In this document: positions 53,574 to 63,123 of the stretch, piece after piece | How the letters are laid out: the number at the start of each line of letters is the position of its first letter | How positions within the stretch are numbered: position 1 is the first letter of the stretch | NCBI GenBank assembly: GCA_000155695.1 | Contig: DS990592.1 | Location: 1,388,556-1,452,555 of the forward strand | Length of the DNA: 64,000 bases | Direction: 5' to 3' | DNA from: Verrucomicrobiia bacterium DG1235 | GTDB lineage: Bacteria > Verrucomicrobiota > Verrucomicrobiia > Opitutales > Opitutaceae | The notes under the pieces: generated by a model | What the model saw: only the letters and a program-made list of their open reading frames with translations | What the model was told of the DNA's origin: nothing | The model's database searches: none | Made by a program: the position numbers and the translations under genes

Positions 53574-54551
53574 ATGCGTTTCCTAGCCAAGCTCTCCCTT
53601 CTCGCCAGCGCCGCCCTTTTTCTCGCCTCCTGCGGCAAGAACGACACCGACACCGTTACCCTCAAATTCGGGCACCTCGCCAACGAAGATCACATCTGGC
53701 ACAAAGCCGCCCTTCACTTCGCAGAACAAGCCGCCGAACTCTCCAGCGGACGCGTCCAAGTCCAAGTCTTCCCCGCCGAACAGCTCGGCAAAGAGCTGGA
53801 GATGATACGCTCCATCCAATCCGGAATCATCGACATCACCGTATCCGGAGAATCGATGCAGAACTGGACCCCCTTCGCCGCCTTCTGCGGAATGCCCTAC
53901 CTCATCAAAGACCTCGAGCAACTCCGCTCTGTCGCCGACGGTCCGGCAGGCGCCACCATCGCCGCCGAAATTGAAAAAAGCGTCGGCCTCGTCCCCCTCG
54001 GCTACTACGTGCGCGGCCCGCGTCACCTCACCGCCAATCGCCCGATCCGCACCCCCGCCGACCTCAAAGGCATCATCCTTCGAGTCCCCTCCGTTCCCAT
54101 TTCCATCGCCGTCTGGAATGCCCTCGGCGCCAAAGCCACTCCCATGGCCTTTTCCGAAGTCTTCACCTCCCTTCAATCCGGAGCCATCGAAGCCCAAGAA
54201 AATCCCTTCGCCTTAATCAACTCCGCCGGATTCGCCGAAGTGCAAAGCCACGTCAACCTCACCAGCCATGTCGTCGGCTGGGTGTACGTTCTCATCGGCA
54301 AAAAGCAGCTCGAAGCCCTTCCGCCCGAACTCCAAGAAGCAGTCCTCGAAGCAGGCCGCCGCATGCAAACCTACCATCAGAAACTCTTCCTCGAATCCGA
54401 AGCCCAGCTCCGCGCCGACCTAGAATCCAAAGGCATGCAAATGGTCGAAGTCGACAACGCCGCTTTCCAAGCCATCGCCGCCTCCGCCGTCGCCGCCGAA
54501 ATCCCCGAAGCCATCCGCCCCCTGTATCAAAAAATCAAGACAAACCAATAG
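53574..54551 (+). CDS. dctP: TRAP transporter solute-binding lipoprotein
   Basis: A 325-residue DctP-family binding protein with signal peptide and lipobox (ALFLASC), so it is anchored in the membrane. The mature part starts TVTLKFGHLANEDHIWHKAA, contains ADLKGIILRVPS with the conserved Arg that grips carboxylate ligands, and GALGAKATPMAFSEVFTSLQ, typical of DctP/SiaP proteins. The ligand is therefore probably a sugar acid or other carboxylate. It is followed by the Q and M subunits. Confidence 0.92.
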   Translation: MRFLAKLSLLASAALFLASCGKNDTDTVTLKFGHLANEDHIWHKAALHFAEQAAELSSGRVQVQVFPAEQLGKELEMIRSIQSGIIDITVSGESMQNWTPFAAFCGMPYLIKDLEQLRSVADGPAGATIAAEIEKSVGLVPLGYYVRGPRHLTANRPIRTPADLKGIILRVPSVPISIAVWNALGAKATPMAFSEVFTSLQSGAIEAQENPFALINSAGFAEVQSHVNLTSHVVGWVYVLIGKKQLEALPPELQEAVLEAGRRMQTYHQKLFLESEAQLRADLESKGMQMVEVDNAAFQAIAASAVAAEIPEAIRPLYQKIKTNQ

Positions 54552-54626
54552 CACCTGAATTCCTAATTCCCAATTAAAACCCTTCTCTTCATCGCCAAAT
54601 CCGGCTCCGCCCTCAGCCTCGCCGCT

Positions 54627-55031
54627 ATGATAGCCGTCGTGGCCCTGCAAGTCTTCGCCCGCGCCTTCCTCGAAAAGGCCCCGCCATGGACCGAAGAAGC
54701 CTCCCGCATCTGCTTCCTCTATCTCATCGCCTTCGGCATCGGCCCCGCCATTCGCGACAAAAAGCTCGTTCGCCTCGAGCTGCTAAACTCCTACCTTTCA
54801 CCAAAAGCCAATCACATCCTGCAATTCTGTATCCAAATATTCATAACAGCACTCGCCCTCATCCTCACCTACCAATCCTACAAATTCGTATCCACCGGCA
54901 TCTACGAAACCTCTCCCGCCCTCGGCATCCAGATGAGTTTCCTCTTCGCCAGCATGCTCCTCCTCTCCGCCTCCACCCTCGTCTTCACCCTTGAAGCGCT
55001 CGCCAAACAACTCCGCCCAAATCCCCAATAA
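54627..55031 (+). CDS. dctQ: TRAP transporter small membrane subunit (start uncertain)
   Basis: A 134-residue DctQ-type subunit when begun at the first ATG. LQVFARAFLEKAPPWTEEAS and RICFLYLIAFGIGPAIRDKK are the diagnostic segments, with three more helices. But this ATG falls inside the first transmembrane helix. The same frame reads IKTLLFIAKSGSALSLAA just upstream, opened only by ATT at 54573 after an in-frame TAA, which would add 18 residues and restore a normal N-terminus. So initiation at a rare ATT, or a sequencing/frameshift issue, is likely. It lies between dctP and dctM. Confidence 0.85.
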   Translation: MIAVVALQVFARAFLEKAPPWTEEASRICFLYLIAFGIGPAIRDKKLVRLELLNSYLSPKANHILQFCIQIFITALALILTYQSYKFVSTGIYETSPALGIQMSFLFASMLLLSASTLVFTLEALAKQLRPNPQ

Positions 55032-55132
55032 TAACAACTCTCCCAAATCAGTGTCCTCAGTGGTCAATATTCCCACCAGAACCAATTTCTCCGATTCGAG
55101 CAAATTCGTTTAATTCGTGGGCTTAAAACTCC
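55032..55132. repeat. Possible dispersed intergenic repeat
   Basis: The spacer between dctQ and dctM contains AGTGTCCTCAGTGGTCAATA and AAATTCGTTTAATTCGTGGG, which recall the short gtgttcattcgtggtt-like dispersed repeats known in several bacterial phyla. Only this one copy is seen in the window, so the repeat status is inferred from resemblance. Confidence 0.25.
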
Positions 55133-56407
55133 ATGATCCCCCTCCTCTTCATCACCTTCTTCGCCCTGCTTTTCCTCGGAGTCCCCATCGCCTTCGCCCT
55201 CGGCATCTCCTCCACGCTCTACCTCCTCCTCGCCGACATTCCCCTCGTCACCCTGCCCATCAAGATGTACTCGGGCATCGACGTCTTCGTCCTGCTCAGC
55301 ATCCCCGGCTTCATCCTCGCAGGAAATCTCATGAACGCCTGCGGCATGACCGACCGTATCATCCGCTTCTCCAACCACTTGCTCGGTCACGTCCGCGGAG
55401 GACTCGGCCTCGCCAACATCGGTTCCTCCATGGTCTTCGCCGGCATCTCCGGTACTGCCGTAGCGGATACGGCAAGCATCGGCTCCATCATGATTCCCGC
55501 CATGAAAAAGGAAGGCTACGACGCTCCTTTCGCATGCGCCGTCACCGCCTCATCCTCAACTATCGGCCCCATAATCCCTCCCAGCATGCCAATGATCGTG
55601 GCAGGCTCCCTTACCGGTCTCTCCATCGGCAAGCTCTTCCTCGCCGGAGCCATCCCCGGACTCCTCCTCGCGCTCGGCTTCATGATCGTGTCCTACCTCA
55701 TATCCAAAAAACAAGGACATCCCGTACACCCGCGTTCTTCCGCTCGACAAGCTACACGCGGCTTCATCGACGCCTTCTGGGCCCTCGCCATGTCTGCCCT
55801 CATTCTCTTCGGAATCGTCGGCGGCATCTTCACTCCCACCGAAGCCTCCATCGTCGCCGTTCTCTACGCCTTCCTCGTCGGCGGACTCTTCTACCGCACT
55901 CTCACTTGGTCCAGCATCGTAAAGGTCATGCAGGACTCCGCCAGCTCCACCGCCTCGCTCATGCTATTAGTCGGTTTCGCGAACCTCTTCGGCTGGATCC
56001 TCGTCAGCGAACAAATCCCTCAAGCCATCGCCAACTCCCTGCTCTCCCTCACCGACAACCCCATCGTCCTGCTTCTGCTCATCAACCTGCTCCTTCTCGT
56101 CGTCGGCTCCTTCATGGAAACCCTCGCCGCCCTCCTCATCCTCTACCCGATCCTCCTCAAAGTCGGCGAAGCCGCCGGCATCGATCCCATCCAATTTTCA
56201 GTCATGGTCGTGCTCAACCTCATCATCGGACTCAATACCCCGCCCGTCGGCGTCTGCCTCTTCGTCGCCTCCGAGATCGGCCAAACGCCTGTATCCAAAA
56301 TCGCCCGCGCCGGCCTGCCCTTCCTCGCCGTTAGCCTCTCGGTCCTCGCCCTCGTAAGCTACGTCCCCGAAATTAGCCTCTTTCTCCCCGATCTCCTATC
56401 GAAGTAG
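55133..56407 (+). CDS. dctM: TRAP transporter large membrane subunit
   Basis: A 424-residue integral membrane protein with about 12 helices that catalyses Na+-coupled uptake with DctP and DctQ. Diagnostic stretches are LFLGVPIAFALGISS at the N-terminus, NACGMTDRIIRFSNHLLGHV, GTAVADTASIGSIMIPAM, STIGPIIPPSMPMIV and LNLIIGLNTPPVGVCLF. It is the last TRAP gene; its stop is eight bases from that of the opposing gluconate-dehydrogenase-like gene. Confidence 0.95.
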   Translation: MIPLLFITFFALLFLGVPIAFALGISSTLYLLLADIPLVTLPIKMYSGIDVFVLLSIPGFILAGNLMNACGMTDRIIRFSNHLLGHVRGGLGLANIGSSMVFAGISGTAVADTASIGSIMIPAMKKEGYDAPFACAVTASSSTIGPIIPPSMPMIVAGSLTGLSIGKLFLAGAIPGLLLALGFMIVSYLISKKQGHPVHPRSSARQATRGFIDAFWALAMSALILFGIVGGIFTPTEASIVAVLYAFLVGGLFYRTLTWSSIVKVMQDSASSTASLMLLVGFANLFGWILVSEQIPQAIANSLLSLTDNPIVLLLLINLLLLVVGSFMETLAALLILYPILLKVGEAAGIDPIQFSVMVVLNLIIGLNTPPVGVCLFVASEIGQTPVSKIARAGLPFLAVSLSVLALVSYVPEISLFLPDLLSK

Positions 56408-56415
56408 CGACAAGC

Positions 56416-56952
56416 TTAGGACCAAGGCTTAGCCTCTGGACCAACCTTAATGCACGGATCCCACCGTCCCGGCACCGGCAAATGACTCAATGCCTGAGTC
56501 GCTCCGACCTCCGACGAAAAATACCCCCAGAGCGTAAGCTGCTTCATCATCGAATAATACCGCGGCGTCTCCCCGTTCTCAAATTCCATCAACAACGCGA
56601 AACGTTCATCCGGCTTCAGATTCATGAACGCCCGCTTCATCCGAGCTCGGCTAAACGCATCCAGTTTTCCAATACCAGTCAAAAACGTGGAGCGATCCTC
56701 ATCGCCGTAAGTCGTCGACACGATCTCTCGCATAAACTCGCCGATCTTCGCCGCCTTCGCTCCCTGAGACCCAGCAGTTGTCGGCAAAATCGTCTCGCCC
56801 ACCTCGTCTAGCAAAGCGATATCCGCCTCGACGAATCGCTTGGCGAACACCTCCGCGTCCGCATTCACTTGCCCCAACAAGAACCGCTGCGACCCGATCA
56901 CCGCAGCTCCCAACATCACCGAAATAGACTTCAAAGCTTCTCTTCTATTCAT
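56416..56952 (-). CDS. Gluconate 2-dehydrogenase subunit 3 family protein (Tat-exported)
   Basis: A 178-residue partner of a GMC oxidoreductase. The N-terminus MNRREALKSISVMLGAAVIG is a twin-arginine signal. The body contains IALLDEVGETILPTTAGSQG, AFMNLKPDERFALLMEFENG and YYSMMKQLTLWGYFSSEVG, the signature of the gamma subunit of membrane-bound gluconate dehydrogenases. It is co-directional with, and 15 bases downstream of, the catalytic subunit gene, and probably carries it across the membrane folded. Confidence 0.9.
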   Translation of the reverse strand: MNRREALKSISVMLGAAVIGSQRFLLGQVNADAEVFAKRFVEADIALLDEVGETILPTTAGSQGAKAAKIGEFMREIVSTTYGDEDRSTFLTGIGKLDAFSRARMKRAFMNLKPDERFALLMEFENGETPRYYSMMKQLTLWGYFSSEVGATQALSHLPVPGRWDPCIKVGPEAKPWS

Positions 56953-56967
56953 AGCCGCTTCCTCGTT

Positions 56968-58674
56968 CTAGAGATTTCCCTTGCGCAGCTCCTCAGCCGC
57001 ATGATTCGCCGCCCGCGCCGTAAGCGCCATATAAGTAATAGACGGATTTTGGCAGGCGTTCGACGTCATGCATGCTCCATCGCTTACGAATACATTAGGA
57101 GCTGCATGCACTTGATTAAACGCGTTCAAAACCGAAGTCTTCGGATTGCGCCCCATCCTCGCCGTACCCATTTCATGAATACCTAGCCCTGGATTCTCGC
57201 CACTATTACGAGCTCGAATATTCACGAAGCCAGCCTTCTCCAGCATATCCGCTCCAGTAGCGAGCATATCCTTGGTCATGGTGGTTTCGTTCTCTTTATA
57301 CTCCATATCGACCTCCATCAGCGGCATACCCCATTCGTCGACCTCATCCTTGCTGAGCGTAATCCGGTTATCAGCATACGGCAGCTGCTCGCCCATACCG
57401 GATACCCAAACCGTCCACTTCCCAAGCTTGCTCTGATTCTCCTTAAACGCCGCTCCGATCGGCGGCGTCTCGTCAAATCCGCCTCGCTGACGAGCCGAGT
57501 AAAAACCAAACGCATACCCACGCAAAAAGTCCTCCTGCTTGTCGTCACCGAAATTTCGAAAACGCGGCATGTAAGCTCCCGTCGGGCGTTTCCCGTAGTA
57601 GTAGCTATCCTGCAAGCCGTGGTACTCGCCTTGGATTACCGCCCGAAAATTATGGTCCATCAGATAACGCCCAAGCGTATCGCTGTCATTGCCAAACCCG
57701 TTTTCAAAGCGAGACGAAACCGAGTTCAGCATGATCGAGGTCGTATTCATGGTCCCCGCATTCAAAAAGATGATACGCGAGTAATACTCCGTCATCTCTT
57801 TCGTATGGGCATCGATTACGCGTACACCCACCGCCTTGCCACTTTTGTCATCATAGATGAGCGAATGCACTACGCTATCGGGGCGTAGCGTCATCCTGCC
57901 CGTCGCCGCCGCTGCAGGCAGAGAGCCGACGACCGAACTGTAGTATCCACCAAATGGACACCCGCGATTGCAGCGATTACGCATCTGACAAGGACCACGC
58001 CCCTGATGCGCGACGGTTGCGTTCGCCGTACGCGAAGCGATTAGATGGCGCCCCGGATAATTCGATTCCACAACCTCCTTTACATGCCTATCCAAGCAGT
58101 GCAGCCCCATCGCCGGAAGAAATTCCCCATCGGGCACTTGCGATAGCCCATCGCGATTACCCGCCACGCCAACGAATTTCTCCACATAGGAGTACCACGG
58201 AGCGATGTCCCGATACCGAATCGGCCAATCAACCCCATGCCCATCCTTCGCATTCGCCTCGAAATCCAGATCGCTCCAGCGCTGACAAAGCCGAGCCCAC
58301 ATGTGCGACTTGCCGCCAACCTGATAGCCCTTGATCCAGCTAAACGGCTTCTTTTGTTCATACGGGTGATCCGCGTCCTTGGCGAACAAGTGCTCGTTGG
58401 TCCCGTTCACCGCGCCACATCCGGTCAAGATCGGATTCGCCTCGCGAAACTGCGGGGTCAAGCCGCCCCGATTGGGCATCTCCCAGCTTTCCTTCATCGC
58501 CGTCGGATACTCGCCGTGCTTCAGGTCGCGCCCGCGCTCAAGCACCAGCGTCTCGTAGCCCTTCTCGCAAAGCTCCTTGGCAGCCCAGCCGCCGGACATT
58601 CCGGAGCCTACTACAATGGCGTCAAAAGTGCGCGACGCTCTAGCGCGTCCTATCAGATTTGGGGTATCAGGCAT
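56968..58674 (-). CDS. GMC-family FAD oxidoreductase (sugar/sugar-acid dehydrogenase)
   Basis: A 568-residue flavoprotein. FDAIVVGSGMSGGWAAKELC binds FAD at the N-terminus; GGKSHMWARLCQRWSDLDFE and NAGTMNTTSIMLNSVS are middle GMC blocks; the catalytic His/Asn region is GLGIHEMGTARMG and NACQNPSITYMALT. It has no signal of its own and should be exported by hitchhiking on the Tat-targeted subunit next door. With the TRAP carrier opposite it suggests periplasmic oxidation of a sugar or polyol; the substrate is not fixed by sequence. Confidence 0.9.
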   Translation of the reverse strand: MPDTPNLIGRARASRTFDAIVVGSGMSGGWAAKELCEKGYETLVLERGRDLKHGEYPTAMKESWEMPNRGGLTPQFREANPILTGCGAVNGTNEHLFAKDADHPYEQKKPFSWIKGYQVGGKSHMWARLCQRWSDLDFEANAKDGHGVDWPIRYRDIAPWYSYVEKFVGVAGNRDGLSQVPDGEFLPAMGLHCLDRHVKEVVESNYPGRHLIASRTANATVAHQGRGPCQMRNRCNRGCPFGGYYSSVVGSLPAAAATGRMTLRPDSVVHSLIYDDKSGKAVGVRVIDAHTKEMTEYYSRIIFLNAGTMNTTSIMLNSVSSRFENGFGNDSDTLGRYLMDHNFRAVIQGEYHGLQDSYYYGKRPTGAYMPRFRNFGDDKQEDFLRGYAFGFYSARQRGGFDETPPIGAAFKENQSKLGKWTVWVSGMGEQLPYADNRITLSKDEVDEWGMPLMEVDMEYKENETTMTKDMLATGADMLEKAGFVNIRARNSGENPGLGIHEMGTARMGRNPKTSVLNAFNQVHAAPNVFVSDGACMTSNACQNPSITYMALTARAANHAAEELRKGNL

Positions 58675-59285
58675 TTAATCTCGGAAAGTGATTGGATGTG
58701 AAAGAATCGGCCACAAGCAGACCGGATAAACAACGAAACGAGTGTCCTTTTCAGCAAAAAAACTAGCGATGAGTGGCTCGTTCTTCCTGTAGAGCAAAAC
58801 CAACGGAAGAGATCGATCCGCTCGGTCGCTTTCCTAGCCCAAACTCTCCTTCTTCAGTAGGCAATAATATCAATTACAAACCAGGAACGATCAATCTTTG
58901 ATCATTCTTCAAAAACGCCGATTTCCTAGTCGATAATTAGATTGACAGAAAACGGGTTTGGAAATGCGCTGATTTAGCGTTGTATTCTAAAAATAGCGCG
59001 AAATAACCCCGCCCCCCCGCAGCTAGTAGAAATTACTGATAGCGGAAAGCACACTCCCATATCTTTCGACCCCAATTGCCCATCCCCAGATTAGACCTGT
59101 CATTCAGATCCCCTTTTTTGCCAATTTGATTTAACGCTTAGCTCTAGCGTTATACTCCAATTCTAGGATTTCCGAGGCCATCCTTGCGTCAGAACAACTA
59201 CCAAACACGCAGGAATCCCGAATCCCAACGCCAGGAGCCTCCAAGAAAAACCAGAACTAACCCGATCAAACCAAACGTATCGACC
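58675..59285. other. Regulatory gap between GMC dehydrogenase and TonB-dependent receptor
   Basis: A 611-base divergent spacer without genes. It has a C run (CCCGCCCCCCCGC around 59008-59020), a TTGACA at 58942-58947 with no matching -10, and a repeated element: TAGCGTTGTATTCTAA at 58975-58990 and TAGCGTTATACTCCAA at 59145-59160, identical at 13 of 16 positions and 170 bases apart. The second copy is part of an inverted repeat at the probable receptor promoter. Confidence 0.45.
59132..59156 (+). promoter_or_regulatory. Operator-like inverted repeat with -10 of the receptor gene
   Basis: TAACGCT-N7-AGCGTTA (59132-59152) overlaps a good -10 TATACT at 59151-59156; TTGATT at 59126-59131 could be a weak -35 at 19-base spacing. 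A regulator bound here would block or modulate the promoter. The leader to the receptor ATG (59286) would be about 120 bases. Confidence 0.45.
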
Positions 59286-62200
59286 ATGAATACATATCCA
59301 AACTACCCTAGGAAGAAGCTAAACGGCCTCTTCCTTCTGACATGCGCTCTATCGCTCTCCGCGACGGTTGCCTATGCTCAGGATGACGACGAGGAAGACG
59401 TTTTCGAGCTCTCCCCTTTTGAAGTTACAGCCGACGAATCAAATGGCTATCGCGCCACTTCGACTCTCGCCGGCACACGTATCCGTACAGATCTCAGAGA
59501 CGTCGGTTCGGCAATTTCGGTCGTCACCGATCAGTTTCTCAAAGATACTGGCGCGACCAATAGCGATACATTGCTACAGTACACTACCAACACAGAAGTC
59601 GGCGGTGCCGCCGGCAATTTTTCGGGTACGGGCGGGCGAAGCGATACTACAGAGCCTCGTCTCCGACCGCACGAAAGCACCCGTGTCCGCGGATTGGCTC
59701 GAGCAGACAACTCCCGCGATTTCTTCATTACGGAGATTCCTTGGGACAGCTACAATGTCGACCGCATCGATCTGCAACGTGGTCCGAACTCGATTCTATT
59801 TGGCATCGGTTCCCCAGCAGGGATGGTGAACGCCACCACAAGCGGCGCGAACTTCGAAGATGAAAACTCGGTAGAGTTGCGCTTCGGCTCCTACGGTAGC
59901 TACCGCACTGCGATCGACGTGAACAAAGTGCTTATCGAAGACGAGCTCGCGGTACGCGTATCCGCCTTGAACGACAAAACGCTCTATCGCCAGGATCCCG
60001 CCTATTCACACCAGCGGCGGGCATTCGCAGCGGTACGTTATGACCCGAAGTGGCTCACAACAGACTCGGCTCGCACCTCGTTCAAATTAAACTACGAGAA
60101 GGGCGACATCGATGCCAACCGGCCGCGGATCACTCCGCCACGCGATTCCATAACGCCTTGGTTCACAGATCCGACCCTAGCCGGCAAAGTCTATGATGCT
60201 CGCACCATTTCCGACAACTCGCCGGAAGCGATCGCAGCCGATCCAACCGGCACAACGGGCGCTAACACGCGATACCTACCCGACAACGTTACTCCAAATC
60301 CAAACTACTCGGCCTGGATTCAAAATGGCGCGGGCGGCGGTATCTTCGACCAGCCGGTTACATGGTTTGAAAGTGTCGATAGCTCTGAACAGAATGGTAT
60401 TTTCGAGCCGTCGCTCAGTACCACGGGCAAGCCTGCTTTGCCAGCTGGCGTCGGAATTCCGTGGACCGTGTATATGGGTATCACGAACTACCGTACTTGG
60501 GCGGAACAGGGTGCCATTTCCTTGCCCGGCACGAGCGTTGGCGCTGTCAAAACGCCTACCCTCCAAGACCGAGAGATCTTCGATTTCTACAATCATCTGA
60601 TCGACGGGCCGACCAAACACGAATTGACCGAATTCGAAGCACTGAACGCTTCAATGTCGCAGACTTTCTTCGACAATAAATTCGGTATCGAAGCGGCTTT
60701 CGACAAGCAATCCTACAACGACGAAGTGAGTCAGCTCCTCGGCAGCGATCCAATGCTGACCGTGGAGATAATGGGAGTACTGCCCGATGGTCGCGAAAAC
60801 CCCAACGCCGGACGCGCTTATGTTGCTGGTCTGCCAAATGGCGGTAATCAAGGCCGCTGGTCGGAGCGGGAGGCAATGCGATTAACCGCATTCGGAGAAG
60901 TGGACTTCCGGGAAATCATGGATGAATCCGACCTTGGCAACGTACTCGGCCGCCATGTCTTTACAGGACTCTACATGCAACAGCGGCGAGATCTGCAAAC
61001 CCGCAACTGGTACAACTATGTATTCAACGAGGACTACAAGTCGGGCATTAGCATGACGCTCGACAGCCGACGCGTGAACTCAATCCATTATCTGAGTCCA
61101 AGCCTAGTCGGCAGCACCCTGGGCAACTTCGACATCAGCCGAATCCAGGTTCCTCAGTTCCCCACCACCGGGACTATCTATGACTTCAACACTAACCTGA
61201 ATAGTGATGCAGTGCCGGATGGCGATGGAAACTACACAGTCGACGATGTCGTTGGTTGGGAGCCGCATCGGATGCGCGTTCTCGACGGCTACTCCGGACG
61301 CGATCGCGATCAGCTCTACAACAACGCCAACAAAACGCGCGACGATATCGAATCGCAAGCACTTGTATGGCAGGGCTTCTTCCTCGATGGGATGGTAGTC
61401 CCAACCGTGGGTCTCCGCAAAGATGTTGCCGAGAACTTTAACGCAGGCGACGTGCCCCAGGACCCCGTAGATCAGTCAAGGTTCGTCTTTGACCCCGATT
61501 GGACAATCACTACCGGCCCGAATGACCCGCGGCTCGATCCAGATACGCTCATTGGATCTAACAATGAACGCTATTCACGCTCGGAAGGCGACTCGACCAG
61601 CTGGAGTATCGTGGTCCACACGCCAAACTCACTCCGTGACCGCATACCGTTCGGTTCCGATATAAGTCTGTTTTACAATAAATCAGACAACTTCGAGGCG
61701 CTCACTGGACGAACTGACGTTTTCGGGAACACGATCTCGAACCCCGCTGGAGAAACGACTGATTATGGATTCGTATTGAGCATGCTCGAGGGCAAGGTGA
61801 ACCTGAAAACGACTTGGTATGAAACCTCTGTCCAAAATGCCACGATCGAACCCGGCACAGGCAGCCTCCAAGCGGTATACCGCATCGGCTTGAACGAAAA
61901 TTGGGGCCGCGCTTTCGGTAATTGGGCGAAGTCCGTAGTTCCCGGAACAGGCTTCGACAACAACTATGCTCTCGAAGATCCTGCGCAGCCGGAAAGCGAT
62001 ACCAATCCACGTATCGATCCCAACGTTGGCGATCTGCGCTATCAGCCATCGCCAACCGAGACGATAGCCGAAGCTCTCACCCGCCAAACCACCGCGATCG
62101 ACACCCTGCTCGCAAATCCGCCGCCAGCAAATCTCGCGGCTCACTGGACCATCCAGCTCGAACAAGACTGGGCAGGCGGCTGGGGAACGCACGTTGGCGC

Positions 62201-62891
62201 GAACCAACCCTCCTCGCTAGCGGTTACTGGCGACACGATCTCTGAGGGCGTGGAGTTCGAATTGACCGCAAACCCGAAGCCGAACTGGAACGTCTCGGTC
62301 AATGCATCCAAGACGACCGCGTCGCGCACCAATCTTGCAAAAGGATTTGCCGATTGGGCCGAAGAGCGTGCTGAGTTCTTCCGCGGTCCGGGCGGTCAAG
62401 TCCAGCTCTGGAACGGTAACTTTGGCCAGCAAACAGTGGGCGGCGTATGGCTACAGGAATTCTATTCCTCATACCTGCTTTACAAGCAGCTCGAAGGTTC
62501 CGACGTCGCTGAACTCCGCCCATGGCGCTTCAATGCCATCACAAACTACTCCTTTAAGGATGGCGGGTTGAAGGGCGTGAATATCGGCGGCGCCTACCGC
62601 TGGCAGGACAAGTCCGTGATAGGGTTCGGCGTGGCGGATGCTGGCACCGAAAACGAAGCATGGGATGTAAACCAGAAGTACTACGGACCGGCTGAGGATG
62701 CCCTCGACTTGTGGATTGGCTACGAACGCTCCCTGAACGACTCCATTGACTGGCGTGTCCAGTTGAACGTCCGAAACGTGGTGGGTGATGATGATCTCAT
62801 CCCCATCTCCACCCAACCGGACGGCTCAATGGCTGTAGGACGGATTCCAGAGCCAACGACTTGGTCAGTATCCAATACGTTCACCTTCTAA
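59286..62891 (+). CDS. Large TonB-dependent outer-membrane receptor
   Basis: A 1,201-residue receptor. The start at 59286 gives a signal peptide (NGLFLLTCALSLSATVAYAQ) and a mature N-terminus DDDEEDVFELSPFEVTADES, which holds the TonB-box-like segment typical of Opitutae receptors. The plug follows (LRDVGSAISVVTDQFLKDTG, VDRIDLQRGPNSILFGIGSP), then a barrel of over 900 residues ending in SVSNTFTF, with the terminal Phe used for outer-membrane assembly. No SusD-like gene is adjacent. The ligand is unknown; length suggests a large glycan or complex. The 34 residues upstream of this start look non-coding. Confidence 0.92.
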   Translation: MNTYPNYPRKKLNGLFLLTCALSLSATVAYAQDDDEEDVFELSPFEVTADESNGYRATSTLAGTRIRTDLRDVGSAISVVTDQFLKDTGATNSDTLLQYTTNTEVGGAAGNFSGTGGRSDTTEPRLRPHESTRVRGLARADNSRDFFITEIPWDSYNVDRIDLQRGPNSILFGIGSPAGMVNATTSGANFEDENSVELRFGSYGSYRTAIDVNKVLIEDELAVRVSALNDKTLYRQDPAYSHQRRAFAAVRYDPKWLTTDSARTSFKLNYEKGDIDANRPRITPPRDSITPWFTDPTLAGKVYDARTISDNSPEAIAADPTGTTGANTRYLPDNVTPNPNYSAWIQNGAGGGIFDQPVTWFESVDSSEQNGIFEPSLSTTGKPALPAGVGIPWTVYMGITNYRTWAEQGAISLPGTSVGAVKTPTLQDREIFDFYNHLIDGPTKHELTEFEALNASMSQTFFDNKFGIEAAFDKQSYNDEVSQLLGSDPMLTVEIMGVLPDGRENPNAGRAYVAGLPNGGNQGRWSEREAMRLTAFGEVDFREIMDESDLGNVLGRHVFTGLYMQQRRDLQTRNWYNYVFNEDYKSGISMTLDSRRVNSIHYLSPSLVGSTLGNFDISRIQVPQFPTTGTIYDFNTNLNSDAVPDGDGNYTVDDVVGWEPHRMRVLDGYSGRDRDQLYNNANKTRDDIESQALVWQGFFLDGMVVPTVGLRKDVAENFNAGDVPQDPVDQSRFVFDPDWTITTGPNDPRLDPDTLIGSNNERYSRSEGDSTSWSIVVHTPNSLRDRIPFGSDISLFYNKSDNFEALTGRTDVFGNTISNPAGETTDYGFVLSMLEGKVNLKTTWYETSVQNATIEPGTGSLQAVYRIGLNENWGRAFGNWAKSVVPGTGFDNNYALEDPAQPESDTNPRIDPNVGDLRYQPSPTETIAEALTRQTTAIDTLLANPPPANLAAHWTIQLEQDWAGGWGTHVGANQPSSLAVTGDTISEGVEFELTANPKPNWNVSVNASKTTASRTNLAKGFADWAEERAEFFRGPGGQVQLWNGNFGQQTVGGVWLQEFYSSYLLYKQLEGSDVAELRPWRFNAITNYSFKDGGLKGVNIGGAYRWQDKSVIGFGVADAGTENEAWDVNQKYYGPAEDALDLWIGYERSLNDSIDWRVQLNVRNVVGDDDLIPISTQPDGSMAVGRIPEPTTWSVSNTFTF

Positions 62892-62935
62892 AGTCAGCGT
62901 TACCGTCGGAGTACTCCGTCAGTCCCATTAGTTTC

Positions 62936-62965
62936 AGCACCGGGCTTCCAGCCCGGTGCTTTTTT
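62936..62965 (+). terminator. Rho-independent terminator of the receptor gene
   Basis: Perfect ten-base-pair stem AGCACCGGGC-ttcca-GCCCGGTGCT followed by a run of T through 62965. It lies 45 bases after the receptor stop, so the receptor is transcribed alone. Confidence 0.95.
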
Positions 62966-63123
62966 GTCAGTCGCCAATAGCTACAATCCCACTCCGTTTA
63001 CTGTATCAAACTCTCCACTACACACCACTGCGAGACACCGATGAAATCGTTCTTCAACAAGCTCGCGTTCGAGAACGTCGCGGCGGGCTCTAGCTGAGTT
63101 AGCACCTTACGGTTGAGAGTGGC

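Noticed and set aside
55117-56334. 405-residue plus-strand frame overlapping dctM
   Set aside because: Extremely Arg/His/Pro-rich, no membrane segments; dctM in the neighbouring frame matches its family throughout.
63041-63097. 18-residue frame MKSFFNKLAFENVAAGSS between the receptor terminator and the TPR gene
   Set aside because: Too short to judge; it could be a remnant or chance, with no ribosome site.
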